A DNA stretch of 9,139 bases. Origin: a bacterium. Lineage in GTDB: Bacteria; Planctomycetota; JACOTG01; JAUIME01. Of this stretch, positions 1-5,858 are shown one piece after another. The stretch covers positions 1-9,139 of the forward strand of contig JAUIME010000157.1 of NCBI GenBank assembly GCA_030433195.1, in the 5' to 3' direction. A program made the translations under genes and the position numbers. The notes under the pieces were generated by a model. That model searched no databases. It was not told where the DNA came from and saw only the letters and a program-made list of their open reading frames with translations. Every line of letters begins with the position of its first letter. Position 1 is the stretch's first letter.

Positions 1-660
1 CCGACTACGGCGAAGCGACGACCTGATCCCACCTCTCGTCAAAGCGTGGGGCCGCTGATGCGCGGGTGCTCACGCAGTCGTCGGGTCCGGGCGGTCGACG
101 AGGCCGCGGATCCGCAGGGCCATCGCCGGGTCCACCTCGAACTCCTGCTCGACCCCCTCACCAAAGACGAACTTCTCGTCGAAGTTGCAGCTCGGTACGG
201 AACGGTTGTCGCGAAAGACGGATCTGCCGTTGGAGTCCTGTTGGCGAACGGCGAGATCGGCGATGCTCGCCGTGAGCTTGAACTGGTCGGCGGCGAAGAG
301 GTCGTCATCGAGGCTCTCCCCACGCCACAAGGACCCAATCCATCGCTCATCGCGATCTATGCCTGGTCGCAGTGGCCCACCGTAGGGACGCTGTCACCTC
401 AACCGTATGATCTCGGGTTGATGGTTTTTCCCACTCCCTTGAACGTCGGCAACAGGCCACGGCCTCGACAGATCTGGAACAGTCTCGGACATTATCCACT
501 CCTGGGTGTCCCAACGCAGGGAGCTCCGACTGTTCCGAATGAGCTCTTTCGCGGAACCCTCGGTCCGGGCACTCGGGCGACGCTCCAGGGGTTTATTTAC
601 GACCTGGGAACTCCGAGGCAAGTCGCTATCACAAATGCACTACTTCTAGCGGTGGAGTAA
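1..660 (+). CDS. Partial protein consisting mainly of a shared C-terminal domain (function unknown)
   Basis: The frame is open from the first base to the TAA at 658-660, so the gene may begin outside the window. Internal candidate starts are GTG at 46 and ATG at 58 (weak GGGG at 48-51), and no signal peptide follows either. From about 169 the product aligns with the last 165 residues of the next gene: RYGTV (193-207) with RFGNV, GEIGDARR with GDVGDHRR, AWSQ with VWSY, FPTPL (427-441) with FPTPL, IWNSLG (472-489) with IWNNLG, and QGFIYD (586-603) with QGFIYD, then a final strand TNALLLAVE. The first 55 or so codons resemble nothing I recognise. It is either the tail of a larger secreted protein or a truncated paralog of its neighbour. 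The stop is five bases before the next start, so the two are probably one operon. The domain assignment is seen in sequence; the role is unknown. Confidence 0.7.
   Translation, partial: PTTAKRRPDPTSRQSVGPLMRGCSRSRRVRAVDEAADPQGHRRVHLELLLDPLTKDELLVEVAARYGTVVAKDGSAVGVLLANGEIGDARRELELVGGEEVVIEALPTPQGPNPSLIAIYAWSQWPTVGTLSPQPYDLGLMVFPTPLNVGNRPRPRQIWNSLGHYPLLGVPTQGAPTVPNELFRGTLGPGTRATLQGFIYDLGTPRQVAITNALLLAVE
654..657 (+). promoter_or_regulatory. Ribosome binding site for the beta-helix gene, inside the end of the upstream gene
   Basis: GGAG (within GGTGGAG, 651-657) lies directly before the upstream TAA and eight bases before the GTG at 666. It supports the GTG start and translational coupling between the two genes. 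Confidence 0.5.
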
Positions 661-665
661 TCCTT

Positions 666-2654
666 GTGAAGACCGCTCTGATCGTCATGATGACGGTGGC
701 ACCTTGTGCTGTAGCTGGCTCGATATCGGTCCCGTCCGATTTCGCGACAATTCAAGAAGCGATCGTCGCGTCGGTTGATGGGGATGAAGTGGTCGTCGCT
801 CCAGGAATCTACAACGAGTCTCTCGATTTTTTGGGAAAGCTCATCGTGGTACGAAGCGAAGGTGGCGCAGAGCAGACCGTTGTCGATGCTACAGGCCATG
901 GTTCAGCCGTTGTTTTCCAGTCTGGCGAAACCCGTGAAGCACGGCTAGAGGGATTTACGATCGTCGGCGGAACAGGTACGTTCGTCGGACTTCAGACGTT
1001 CGGTGGGGGAGTCTTCTGCAGGGGCGCCAGTCCAACCATTCGTGCGAATCGTATCCGGTCCAATAGCGCGCTCCGTGGAGGGGGTATCGCTTGTTGGGAG
1101 AATGCCTCGCCCCTTGTCGAGAACAACGTGCTCGAGTACAACGCCGCGGGGTCTGGTGGCGCGATCGTTGTCGATTCCGCGTCATTCCCGAAGATCGCTT
1201 CGAATCAGATTCGCCATAACATTGCGAGTTTTCAGGGCGGCGGTATCGCGGTTTGGGAACGGTCTGCTCCTGAGATTTCAAACAACGACATCGTCCAGAA
1301 TCGCTCAGGCGGGTTTGGTGGCGGATTGTATTTCGGGACTGCTTCCGGAATGGTGCTCGAGAATACGATCAGAGAGAATACCGCCGAGAACGAGTTTATT
1401 AACGCCACAAAGGGAGGAGGCATCCTATGCGAAGCGTCCGATGATGTCCGCATCCTCCGGAACGAAATCGCTCGCAACATCACCGACGGGCGGGGTGGCG
1501 GGATCGCGCTCGCCTCGAGTACGGCGCGAGTCGAGCAGAATCGAATCGAAGACAATCGCGCGTCATCGTTTGGCGGAGGCGTCGCCGTGGACGATGCGTC
1601 CGAAGCAGACATCATGGTGAATCATGTTCTGGGAAACCACGCGACGAGCGGCGGTGGAATCGGCGTCCTCCTCGCGGGTCCATCGCGCGCTCAGAGCAAC
1701 ATAATTGCCGCGAACAACGCCTCTTCTCAAGGAGGCGGAGTGTGGGTCGTCGCCACAGACCTCATCTGCGCGGGCAAGACGCTGGTCGCGAACAGTTGTC
1801 GGGACTATGGCGGCGCGATCGAGATTACTGGGGTCGATCTGAACATCACGAACTGCATTTTCTGGGATAATACGCCGAACGATGTCCGAAGCGATGCTTC
1901 GCGGCCGTCTCTTTCGAACTGCATCATTCCCGGAGGATGGATCTGGCCGGGAGAAAACAACATTGATGCAGATCCGCTGTTCATGAATCAGAGTAATGGT
2001 GACTATAGACTGAGATTCGGATCGCCGGCAGTTGATACAGGGGCCCAGAGTATTCAAGCACACTCAACAGACGCGGACGGCGAGGCGCGGATTGTTGACG
2101 GCGACTTCGATGAAGTCGCTTTGATTGACATCGGCGCGTATGAGCTGCATCCCGAGCTTCAGGCGCGATTCGGGAATGTGGGAGCTGCGAGCGGGAGCAT
2201 CTACGATGTTCTTTCGGTAGCCGGTGATGTTGGCGACCACCGGCGTGTCGTCCGGGTCAACCCGGATTCGATAGTCACTGTTGAAGTGGCTCGCCCACCG
2301 TGCAACGAACAGACCAAAGCGCCCTTCGTTATGTATGTCTGGAGCTATGAGCCTGACCGAGCGACGGTGACTGTACAGCCGTTTAACCTTGGCGTCATGG
2401 GATTTCCTACTCCGCTAACGCCGGTGGGGCAGAATCGAGCGCTGGCCATCTGGAACAATCTCGGGTTTGTGCAAAGGCTAGGCAGCGCAACACTACCATC
2501 ATCCCCGGCGCCCACGACACTCCTCGAGGCATCAGTGGGTTCTCTGCCAAGGACCATCACGATTCAGGGGTTCATCTACGACGAGAGTTCGAGCTCCGAA
2601 GGACCCTTGAGTATCATGAACGCTGTCGTGTTGCGGATCGAAGAGAGCGGGTGA
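666..2654 (+). CDS. Secreted right-handed parallel beta-helix protein with shared C-terminal domain
   Basis: The product is 662 residues. The GTG start is favoured because a short signal peptide follows at once (MKTALIVMMTVAPCAVAG), with GGAG upstream. Residues about 19-75 match the N-cap common to bacterial beta-helix proteins: VPSDFATIQEAI, then GDEVVVAPGIYNES. Residues about 95-410 are some ten or more coils of roughly 24-26 residues, each with an N-x-I/V-x-x-N turn and a GGG or GGA turn, typical of PbH1/NosD-like repeats. The section ends with DADPLF, GSPAVDTG and DIGAYE (to residue 493), a usual end of such domains. Residues about 500-662 are the domain shared with both neighbours, with FPTPL at 2403-2417, IWNNLG at 2448-2465 and QGFIYD at 2565-2582. 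No LPXTG, PEP-CTERM or C-terminal membrane segment is visible. It probably acts outside the cell, possibly binding or cleaving polysaccharide, but no catalytic residues can be named. Third-position G/C is near half, well below the downstream genes. Confidence 0.88.
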   Translation: MKTALIVMMTVAPCAVAGSISVPSDFATIQEAIVASVDGDEVVVAPGIYNESLDFLGKLIVVRSEGGAEQTVVDATGHGSAVVFQSGETREARLEGFTIVGGTGTFVGLQTFGGGVFCRGASPTIRANRIRSNSALRGGGIACWENASPLVENNVLEYNAAGSGGAIVVDSASFPKIASNQIRHNIASFQGGGIAVWERSAPEISNNDIVQNRSGGFGGGLYFGTASGMVLENTIRENTAENEFINATKGGGILCEASDDVRILRNEIARNITDGRGGGIALASSTARVEQNRIEDNRASSFGGGVAVDDASEADIMVNHVLGNHATSGGGIGVLLAGPSRAQSNIIAANNASSQGGGVWVVATDLICAGKTLVANSCRDYGGAIEITGVDLNITNCIFWDNTPNDVRSDASRPSLSNCIIPGGWIWPGENNIDADPLFMNQSNGDYRLRFGSPAVDTGAQSIQAHSTDADGEARIVDGDFDEVALIDIGAYELHPELQARFGNVGAASGSIYDVLSVAGDVGDHRRVVRVNPDSIVTVEVARPPCNEQTKAPFVMYVWSYEPDRATVTVQPFNLGVMGFPTPLTPVGQNRALAIWNNLGFVQRLGSATLPSSPAPTTLLEASVGSLPRTITIQGFIYDESSSSEGPLSIMNAVVLRIEESG

Positions 2655-2758
2655 TTTCGCTCGACATCTGAGCCGGGCCACATTTCGACGAGTCTTGCCT
2701 TGCCCCGGCGGTGTCATGACGTATCTGGAAATGTCAGGTTTGCATGAATGGAGGTCGA

Positions 2759-2869
2759 ATGGTCGACGCGCGTGAGGCCAATGCATTCCTGCGAGATCTT
2801 CTCGAGCGGCACCAGGCCGATTTCGCTCACCTCGCGCCGTGGATCCGGTCGAGCCTTGCACGTCTCTGA
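2759..2869 (+). CDS. Possible 36-residue small protein
   Basis: This short frame begins MVDAREANAFLRDLLERH and ends WIRSSLARL before a TGA. GGAGG at 2750-2754 stands four bases before the ATG, the best ribosome binding site in this gap. An earlier in-frame ATG at 2744 has no such site. About 70% of third positions are G or C, which fits coding sequence here, and the sequence looks like one amphipathic helix with a short tail. No family is recognised. It could instead be chance or the remnant of a longer gene, since the frame is open only back to a TGA at 2717. Confidence 0.3.
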   Translation: MVDAREANAFLRDLLERHQADFAHLAPWIRSSLARL

Positions 2870-2912
2870 GCCGCTTCCGGGTCGGGCCTGTGCTCCACGG
2901 ACCCGCTTCGGG

Positions 2913-2918
2913 TAGAAT
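2913..2918 (+). promoter_or_regulatory. Candidate -10 promoter element for the IPT/TIG-domain gene
   Basis: TAGAAT matches the sigma-70 type -10 consensus at five of six positions and sits about 70 bases before the ATG at 2984. No convincing -35 hexamer lies 16-18 bases upstream (the sequence there is close to GTGCTC), so the call is weak. Confidence 0.3.
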
Positions 2919-2970
2919 GCCTCTTTCGCCGGTTGCCGGAGACCGGCCACCCATTCGGCTCACGATCAGC

Positions 2971-2979
2971 AAAGGGGGG
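2971..2979 (+). promoter_or_regulatory. Ribosome binding site deciding the start at 2984
   Basis: AAAGGGGGG lies four bases before ATG 2984. The open frame extends upstream to an alternative start at 2933, but only the 2984 start has this site and places a signal peptide at the N-terminus. Confidence 0.6.
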
Positions 2980-2983
2980 CACG

Positions 2984-4312
2984 ATGCGCCATGCCGTCGT
3001 CACGTCCGCTCTGGTTGCGATCCTCGCGTTCGCCGCGGGGCAAGCACGGGCGGGAGAGTTGTTGCTGCAGAACGAAACGCTCGTCAATGGACAGGCGGGC
3101 ACGATCCAGCTCGGCTTCATCGCCGGGGACATCGGCGCTGCGGTGCTCGAGGCGAGCCCGGGCGACTATCCGCTCAGGCTCCTTCGGTTGCAGATTCTGA
3201 TCGCCGACTCGTCGGGCTTGCCGCTCAACACGGTGCGCGACTACGTGATCACCGTGTACGACAACGGAAACGTGAATCCCGGAACGCCGGTCTTCACGTC
3301 GGCTGCGACGACGCTCGGCGCGAACGTCTTCACCGAGCTCGACATCAGCGCCCAGAACATCATCATCTCGAGCGGCAAGTTCACGGTGGGGGCGCGGGCG
3401 GTGACGGGTTCGATGCCGATGGAGCCGAACCTCGTCACGAGCCTCGGCGGCTGCCAGTTCGGGAAGAATCGCATCTTCGACACGTTCTCGCAGACGTGGT
3501 TCGACGGGTGCACGCTTGGAATCAGCGGTCAGCTCGCGATCCGCGCCGTCGTCGATCCCGACGGCGGGGGCGGGGGTGGCAACCCGCCGAGTGTCACGGT
3601 CCTCTCGCCGGACAACGGCGAGCCGGCCGGCGGCGACGTCGTCACGGTCTTCGGTTCGGACTTCGTGAGCGGCGCGACGGTGACGTTCGACGGCAATCCC
3701 GGGACGAACGTCACGTTCATGAGTTCGAACGCGCTTCAAGTCACGACCCCGCCGGGGATGGGCGGCGCGGTCGACGTCGAGGTCTGCAACCCGGATCTCC
3801 AGTGCGACACGCTCGTCGACGGATTCACGTACAACGAGCTCGCTTGCTACGAGGGCAGCATCACGCCGGTCACGGACATCTTGTTCTTGAACGGATCGAG
3901 CGGGGGGGCGAGTCGAACGGTCACGGTCTCGGAGGGGGCGCTCATCCTCGCGAGTATCGTCAAGCCGCCTGCGGGTGGGAACGGCAAGTTCCTCTGCCAC
4001 GCCAACCTCGGTTTCCCGAACGACACGACCGAGACGGTGCTGCCGGCTCAGATCGGGACGTTCTGCTTCCCGGTCCTCCTTCCGCAGGGCGCCACGCCCG
4101 ACGCGGTGTGGAACAACATCGGCAAGGTGAACCAGGTCGGCGCTTCGATGTACTTCGACGGCTCGCCGATCGCGAACCCGAATCGCGCGCCGACGTCGTT
4201 CCTCGAGCTCTTCAGCGGCGATCCCGTGAACCTTCCGATGGGAACCGACGTGACGTTCCAGGCCGTCATCCTCGACCCGGCGTCGCCGAGTCCGAAGGCG
4301 GCGGGAGGCTAG
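2984..4312 (+). CDS. Secreted IPT/TIG-domain protein with shared C-terminal domain cut by an in-frame TAG
   Basis: The product is 442 residues. Residues 1-23 are a signal peptide (MRHAVVTSALVAILAFAAGQARA). Residues about 24-190 form a beta-rich domain I do not recognise, with two cysteines near its end (C157, C176). A linker with six glycines (194-199) leads to an IPT/TIG domain at about 203-284 (VTVLSPDNGEPAGGD, VTVFGSDFVSGATVTFDG, ending GFTYNE). Residues about 288-442 are the third copy of the shared domain: CYEGSITPV, FLNGSSGGASR, VWNNIG (4106-4123), then FQAVILDP. The frame ends at TAG 4310-4312, but NAVVLSVQ and TAA follow in frame, which is exactly the final strand seen in the two upstream proteins, so the last strand is lost unless the TAG is read through. 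Third positions are mostly G or C, like the antiporter and unlike the two upstream genes. A surface or secreted role is likely; the ligand is unknown. Confidence 0.88.
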   Translation: MRHAVVTSALVAILAFAAGQARAGELLLQNETLVNGQAGTIQLGFIAGDIGAAVLEASPGDYPLRLLRLQILIADSSGLPLNTVRDYVITVYDNGNVNPGTPVFTSAATTLGANVFTELDISAQNIIISSGKFTVGARAVTGSMPMEPNLVTSLGGCQFGKNRIFDTFSQTWFDGCTLGISGQLAIRAVVDPDGGGGGGNPPSVTVLSPDNGEPAGGDVVTVFGSDFVSGATVTFDGNPGTNVTFMSSNALQVTTPPGMGGAVDVEVCNPDLQCDTLVDGFTYNELACYEGSITPVTDILFLNGSSGGASRTVTVSEGALILASIVKPPAGGNGKFLCHANLGFPNDTTETVLPAQIGTFCFPVLLPQGATPDAVWNNIGKVNQVGASMYFDGSPIANPNRAPTSFLELFSGDPVNLPMGTDVTFQAVILDPASPSPKAAGG

Positions 4313-4339
4313 AACGCCGTGGTGCTGTCGGTTCAGTAA
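4310..4339 (+). other. Orphaned last strand of the shared domain after an in-frame TAG
   Basis: TAG (4310-4312) is followed in the same frame by eight codons reading NAVVLSVQ and then TAA (4337-4339). The upstream paralogs end TNALLLAVE and MNAVVLRIEESG at the matching place. The TAG occupies the residue before the N. Confidence 0.75.
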
Positions 4340-4367
4340 CCGGTCGTAGGAATTGTTCAGAAACCAG

Positions 4368-4394
4368 CCGAGCGGCGCCCCGTGCGCCGCTCGG
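4368..4394 (+). terminator. Intrinsic terminator hairpin after the IPT/TIG-domain gene
   Basis: A perfect 11-base stem, CCGAGCGGCGC (4368-4378) with GCGCCGCTCGG (4384-4394), encloses a five-base loop and is followed by TTCGTTCC, a weak T tail. It lies 55 bases past the TAG and 28 past the TAA, and separates this gene from the antiporter. Confidence 0.75.
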
Positions 4395-4452
4395 TTCGTT
4401 CCATGAGCGGTGCTCGATCGACGTGCGTTGAAGGTTCCGAAGGGCGGGTTGC

Positions 4453-5733
4453 ATGTCCGGATTTCAGGTGGCTGCGCTGTTGCTCGCGATCGCGGCCGTG
4501 TACGCGGTCGTCAACGAGCGCCTGACGCGGTTGCCGGCGACGATCGGGTTGTTCGCGCTGTCGCTGGGTAGCGCGGTTGTCGTCGCCCTGTGCATGCTCT
4601 TTGGCGAGACCTCGTTTCACTCGGCGATCGAAGAAGTCGTGGCGAGCTTCGAGTTCGACCACGTCGTGATCGACGGGATGTTGAGCTTCTTGCTGTTCGC
4701 GGGAGCGCTCCACGTGCCGATCCGGGCGCTCGAGGAGCAGCGCTGGCCGATCGTCGGGCTCGCGATCTTCTCGACTCTCCTGAACACGCTCTTCGTGGGT
4801 GCGGTGACGCGGCTCGGCCTGTGGCTCGTCGGGATCGACCTTCCGTGGGTGCATGCCTTCTTGTTCGGAGCGTTGATCTCGCCGACCGACCCGATCGCGG
4901 CACTCGCGATCCTTTCGAAAGCGGGATTGTCGAAACGACTCGAGACGCTCTTCTCGGGCGAGTCACTGTTCAACGACGGCGTGGGAGTCGTCGTGTTCAC
5001 GATCTTCGCGAGCCTTGCGGCTCGAGCCGCCGGAGTCGAGAGCGCCGGGCACGGCGAGTCGCACGGGGTCACGAGGCTCATCGTGCAAGAGATCGGCGGT
5101 GGGGTCGCAGGCGGGCTCCTTCTCGGGATCCTCGCGAACCTCATGATCGCATGGACGAGCGAACGGTCGACGCACGTGCTCGTGACGGTGGCGATGGTCG
5201 GCTCCGGCTACGCCGCCTGCAACGCGCTCGGGATCTCAGGCCCGATCGCGATGGTTCTGGCCGGACTCGTCGTGGGGAACCTCACGCTGCGCAAAGAAGT
5301 CTCGAAGACCGAACGGCACGAGGCGCACGTTTTCTGGTCGATGATCGACGATCTCCTGAACGCGCTGCTGTTCCTGATGCTCGGCTTCGTCTATCTGACC
5401 ATTCCTCTCGACGTCGAGATCGCGATCGCGGCACCGATCGCGATCCTCGGTTGTCTCGCGAGCCGGTATCTCGCGGTCACCATCACCGCGGGCCTGTTGC
5501 GCCTTGCTCGCTCGTACGATCTCGGCACGCGCGCACTCGTCTCCCTCCTGACGTGGGGCAGTTTGCGCGGAGCCCTCTCGATCGCTCTCGCACTACGGCT
5601 CGACGACGGTCCGTACCGCGACCTCGTCCTCGGCATGACGGCCGCGATCGTCGCGTTCTCGATCCTCGTGCAAGGACTCACGATCGGAAAGCTCTACCGG
5701 CGGCTCGCACGGAAAGAATCGACTGAAGCGTGA
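4453..5733 (+). CDS. Na+/H+ antiporter, CPA1 (NhaP-like) family
   Basis: This 426-residue inner-membrane protein has about twelve hydrophobic segments and is expected to exchange cytoplasmic Na+ (or K+) for protons in pH and salt balance. CPA1 hallmarks are present in order: GALISPTDPIAALAIL (139-154, with the TDP at 145-147), GESLFNDGVGVVVF (169-182, with the ion-binding Asn-Asp pair N174-D175), GISGPIAMVLAGLVVGN (260-276), an arginine in LASRYLAV (R338) and WGSLRGALSIALAL (368-381). The protein ends soon after the last membrane segment, so it lacks the long cytoplasmic tail of larger relatives such as YjcE. The ATG follows AAGGG (4440-4444) by eight bases. It sits alone between a terminator and a 125-base gap, so it is probably transcribed by itself. 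Third positions are almost all G or C (32 of 34 for residues 6-39). The family is sure; the ion preference is not. Confidence 0.93.
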   Translation: MSGFQVAALLLAIAAVYAVVNERLTRLPATIGLFALSLGSAVVVALCMLFGETSFHSAIEEVVASFEFDHVVIDGMLSFLLFAGALHVPIRALEEQRWPIVGLAIFSTLLNTLFVGAVTRLGLWLVGIDLPWVHAFLFGALISPTDPIAALAILSKAGLSKRLETLFSGESLFNDGVGVVVFTIFASLAARAAGVESAGHGESHGVTRLIVQEIGGGVAGGLLLGILANLMIAWTSERSTHVLVTVAMVGSGYAACNALGISGPIAMVLAGLVVGNLTLRKEVSKTERHEAHVFWSMIDDLLNALLFLMLGFVYLTIPLDVEIAIAAPIAILGCLASRYLAVTITAGLLRLARSYDLGTRALVSLLTWGSLRGALSIALALRLDDGPYRDLVLGMTAAIVAFSILVQGLTIGKLYRRLARKESTEA

Positions 5734-5813
5734 AGTCTCTGCGCCCGTAGATGATGACCGTGCTCGTGTTGTTTCCTCGGTGCAAGGGTATTCCTCACGC
5801 AGCGACATTGGCG

Positions 5814-5819
5814 TACGAT
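5814..5819 (+). promoter_or_regulatory. Candidate -10 element upstream of the large secreted protein
   Basis: TACGAT matches four of six -10 consensus bases and lies 39 bases before the ATG at 5859. The expected -35 region (around 5791) is not convincing. It is offered only as the best candidate in this gap. Confidence 0.2.
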
Positions 5820-5846
5820 CGGCGCATATCAGCCGTCAAAGCTATT

Positions 5847-5853
5847 GGAGGAG
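5847..5853 (+). promoter_or_regulatory. Ribosome binding site deciding the start at 5859
   Basis: GGAGGAG stands five bases before ATG 5859. The same frame is open back to an ATG at 5751, but that start lacks a ribosome binding site and would bury the signal peptide. Confidence 0.7.
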
Positions 5854-5858
5854 CGCTC

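Larger units (their letters stand above)
2655..2983. other. 329-base gap between two secreted-protein genes
   Basis: Apart from the possible small ORF, the candidate -10 element and the downstream ribosome binding site, I see nothing firm here. No strong hairpin terminator follows the beta-helix gene; a 6-base pair GCCGGG/CCCGGC near 2673-2712 has too long a loop. The gap is where base composition changes from the low-GC3 genes to the high-GC3 genes. Confidence 0.5.

Noticed and set aside
2871..2914. Near-repeat CGCTTCCGGGT / CGCTTCGGGT and the CGGGTC/GACCCG pair upstream of the IPT/TIG-domain gene
   Set aside because: Short, imperfect, and readily expected by chance in G+C-rich spacer; no support as an operator or riboswitch.
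2966..4000. Long minus-strand open frame (344 codons) opposite the IPT/TIG-domain gene
   Set aside because: Its product is dominated by Arg, Asp and Glu without hydrophobic structure, a typical antisense shadow of a high-GC3 gene; the + frame has a signal peptide, ribosome binding site and known domains.
2839..4431. Long + strand open frame (530 codons) overlapping the IPT/TIG-domain gene in another frame
   Set aside because: Arg/Gly/His-rich product with no domain features, fully overlapped by the supported gene; a composition artefact.
4480..5450. GCGATCGC palindromes (HIP1-like) in the antiporter gene
   Set aside because: Only two copies, both explained by Ala-Ile-Ala codons in membrane segments; not a repeat family.
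4590..5726. 378-codon + strand frame inside the antiporter gene
   Set aside because: Arg-rich shadow frame of a clear CPA1 antiporter.
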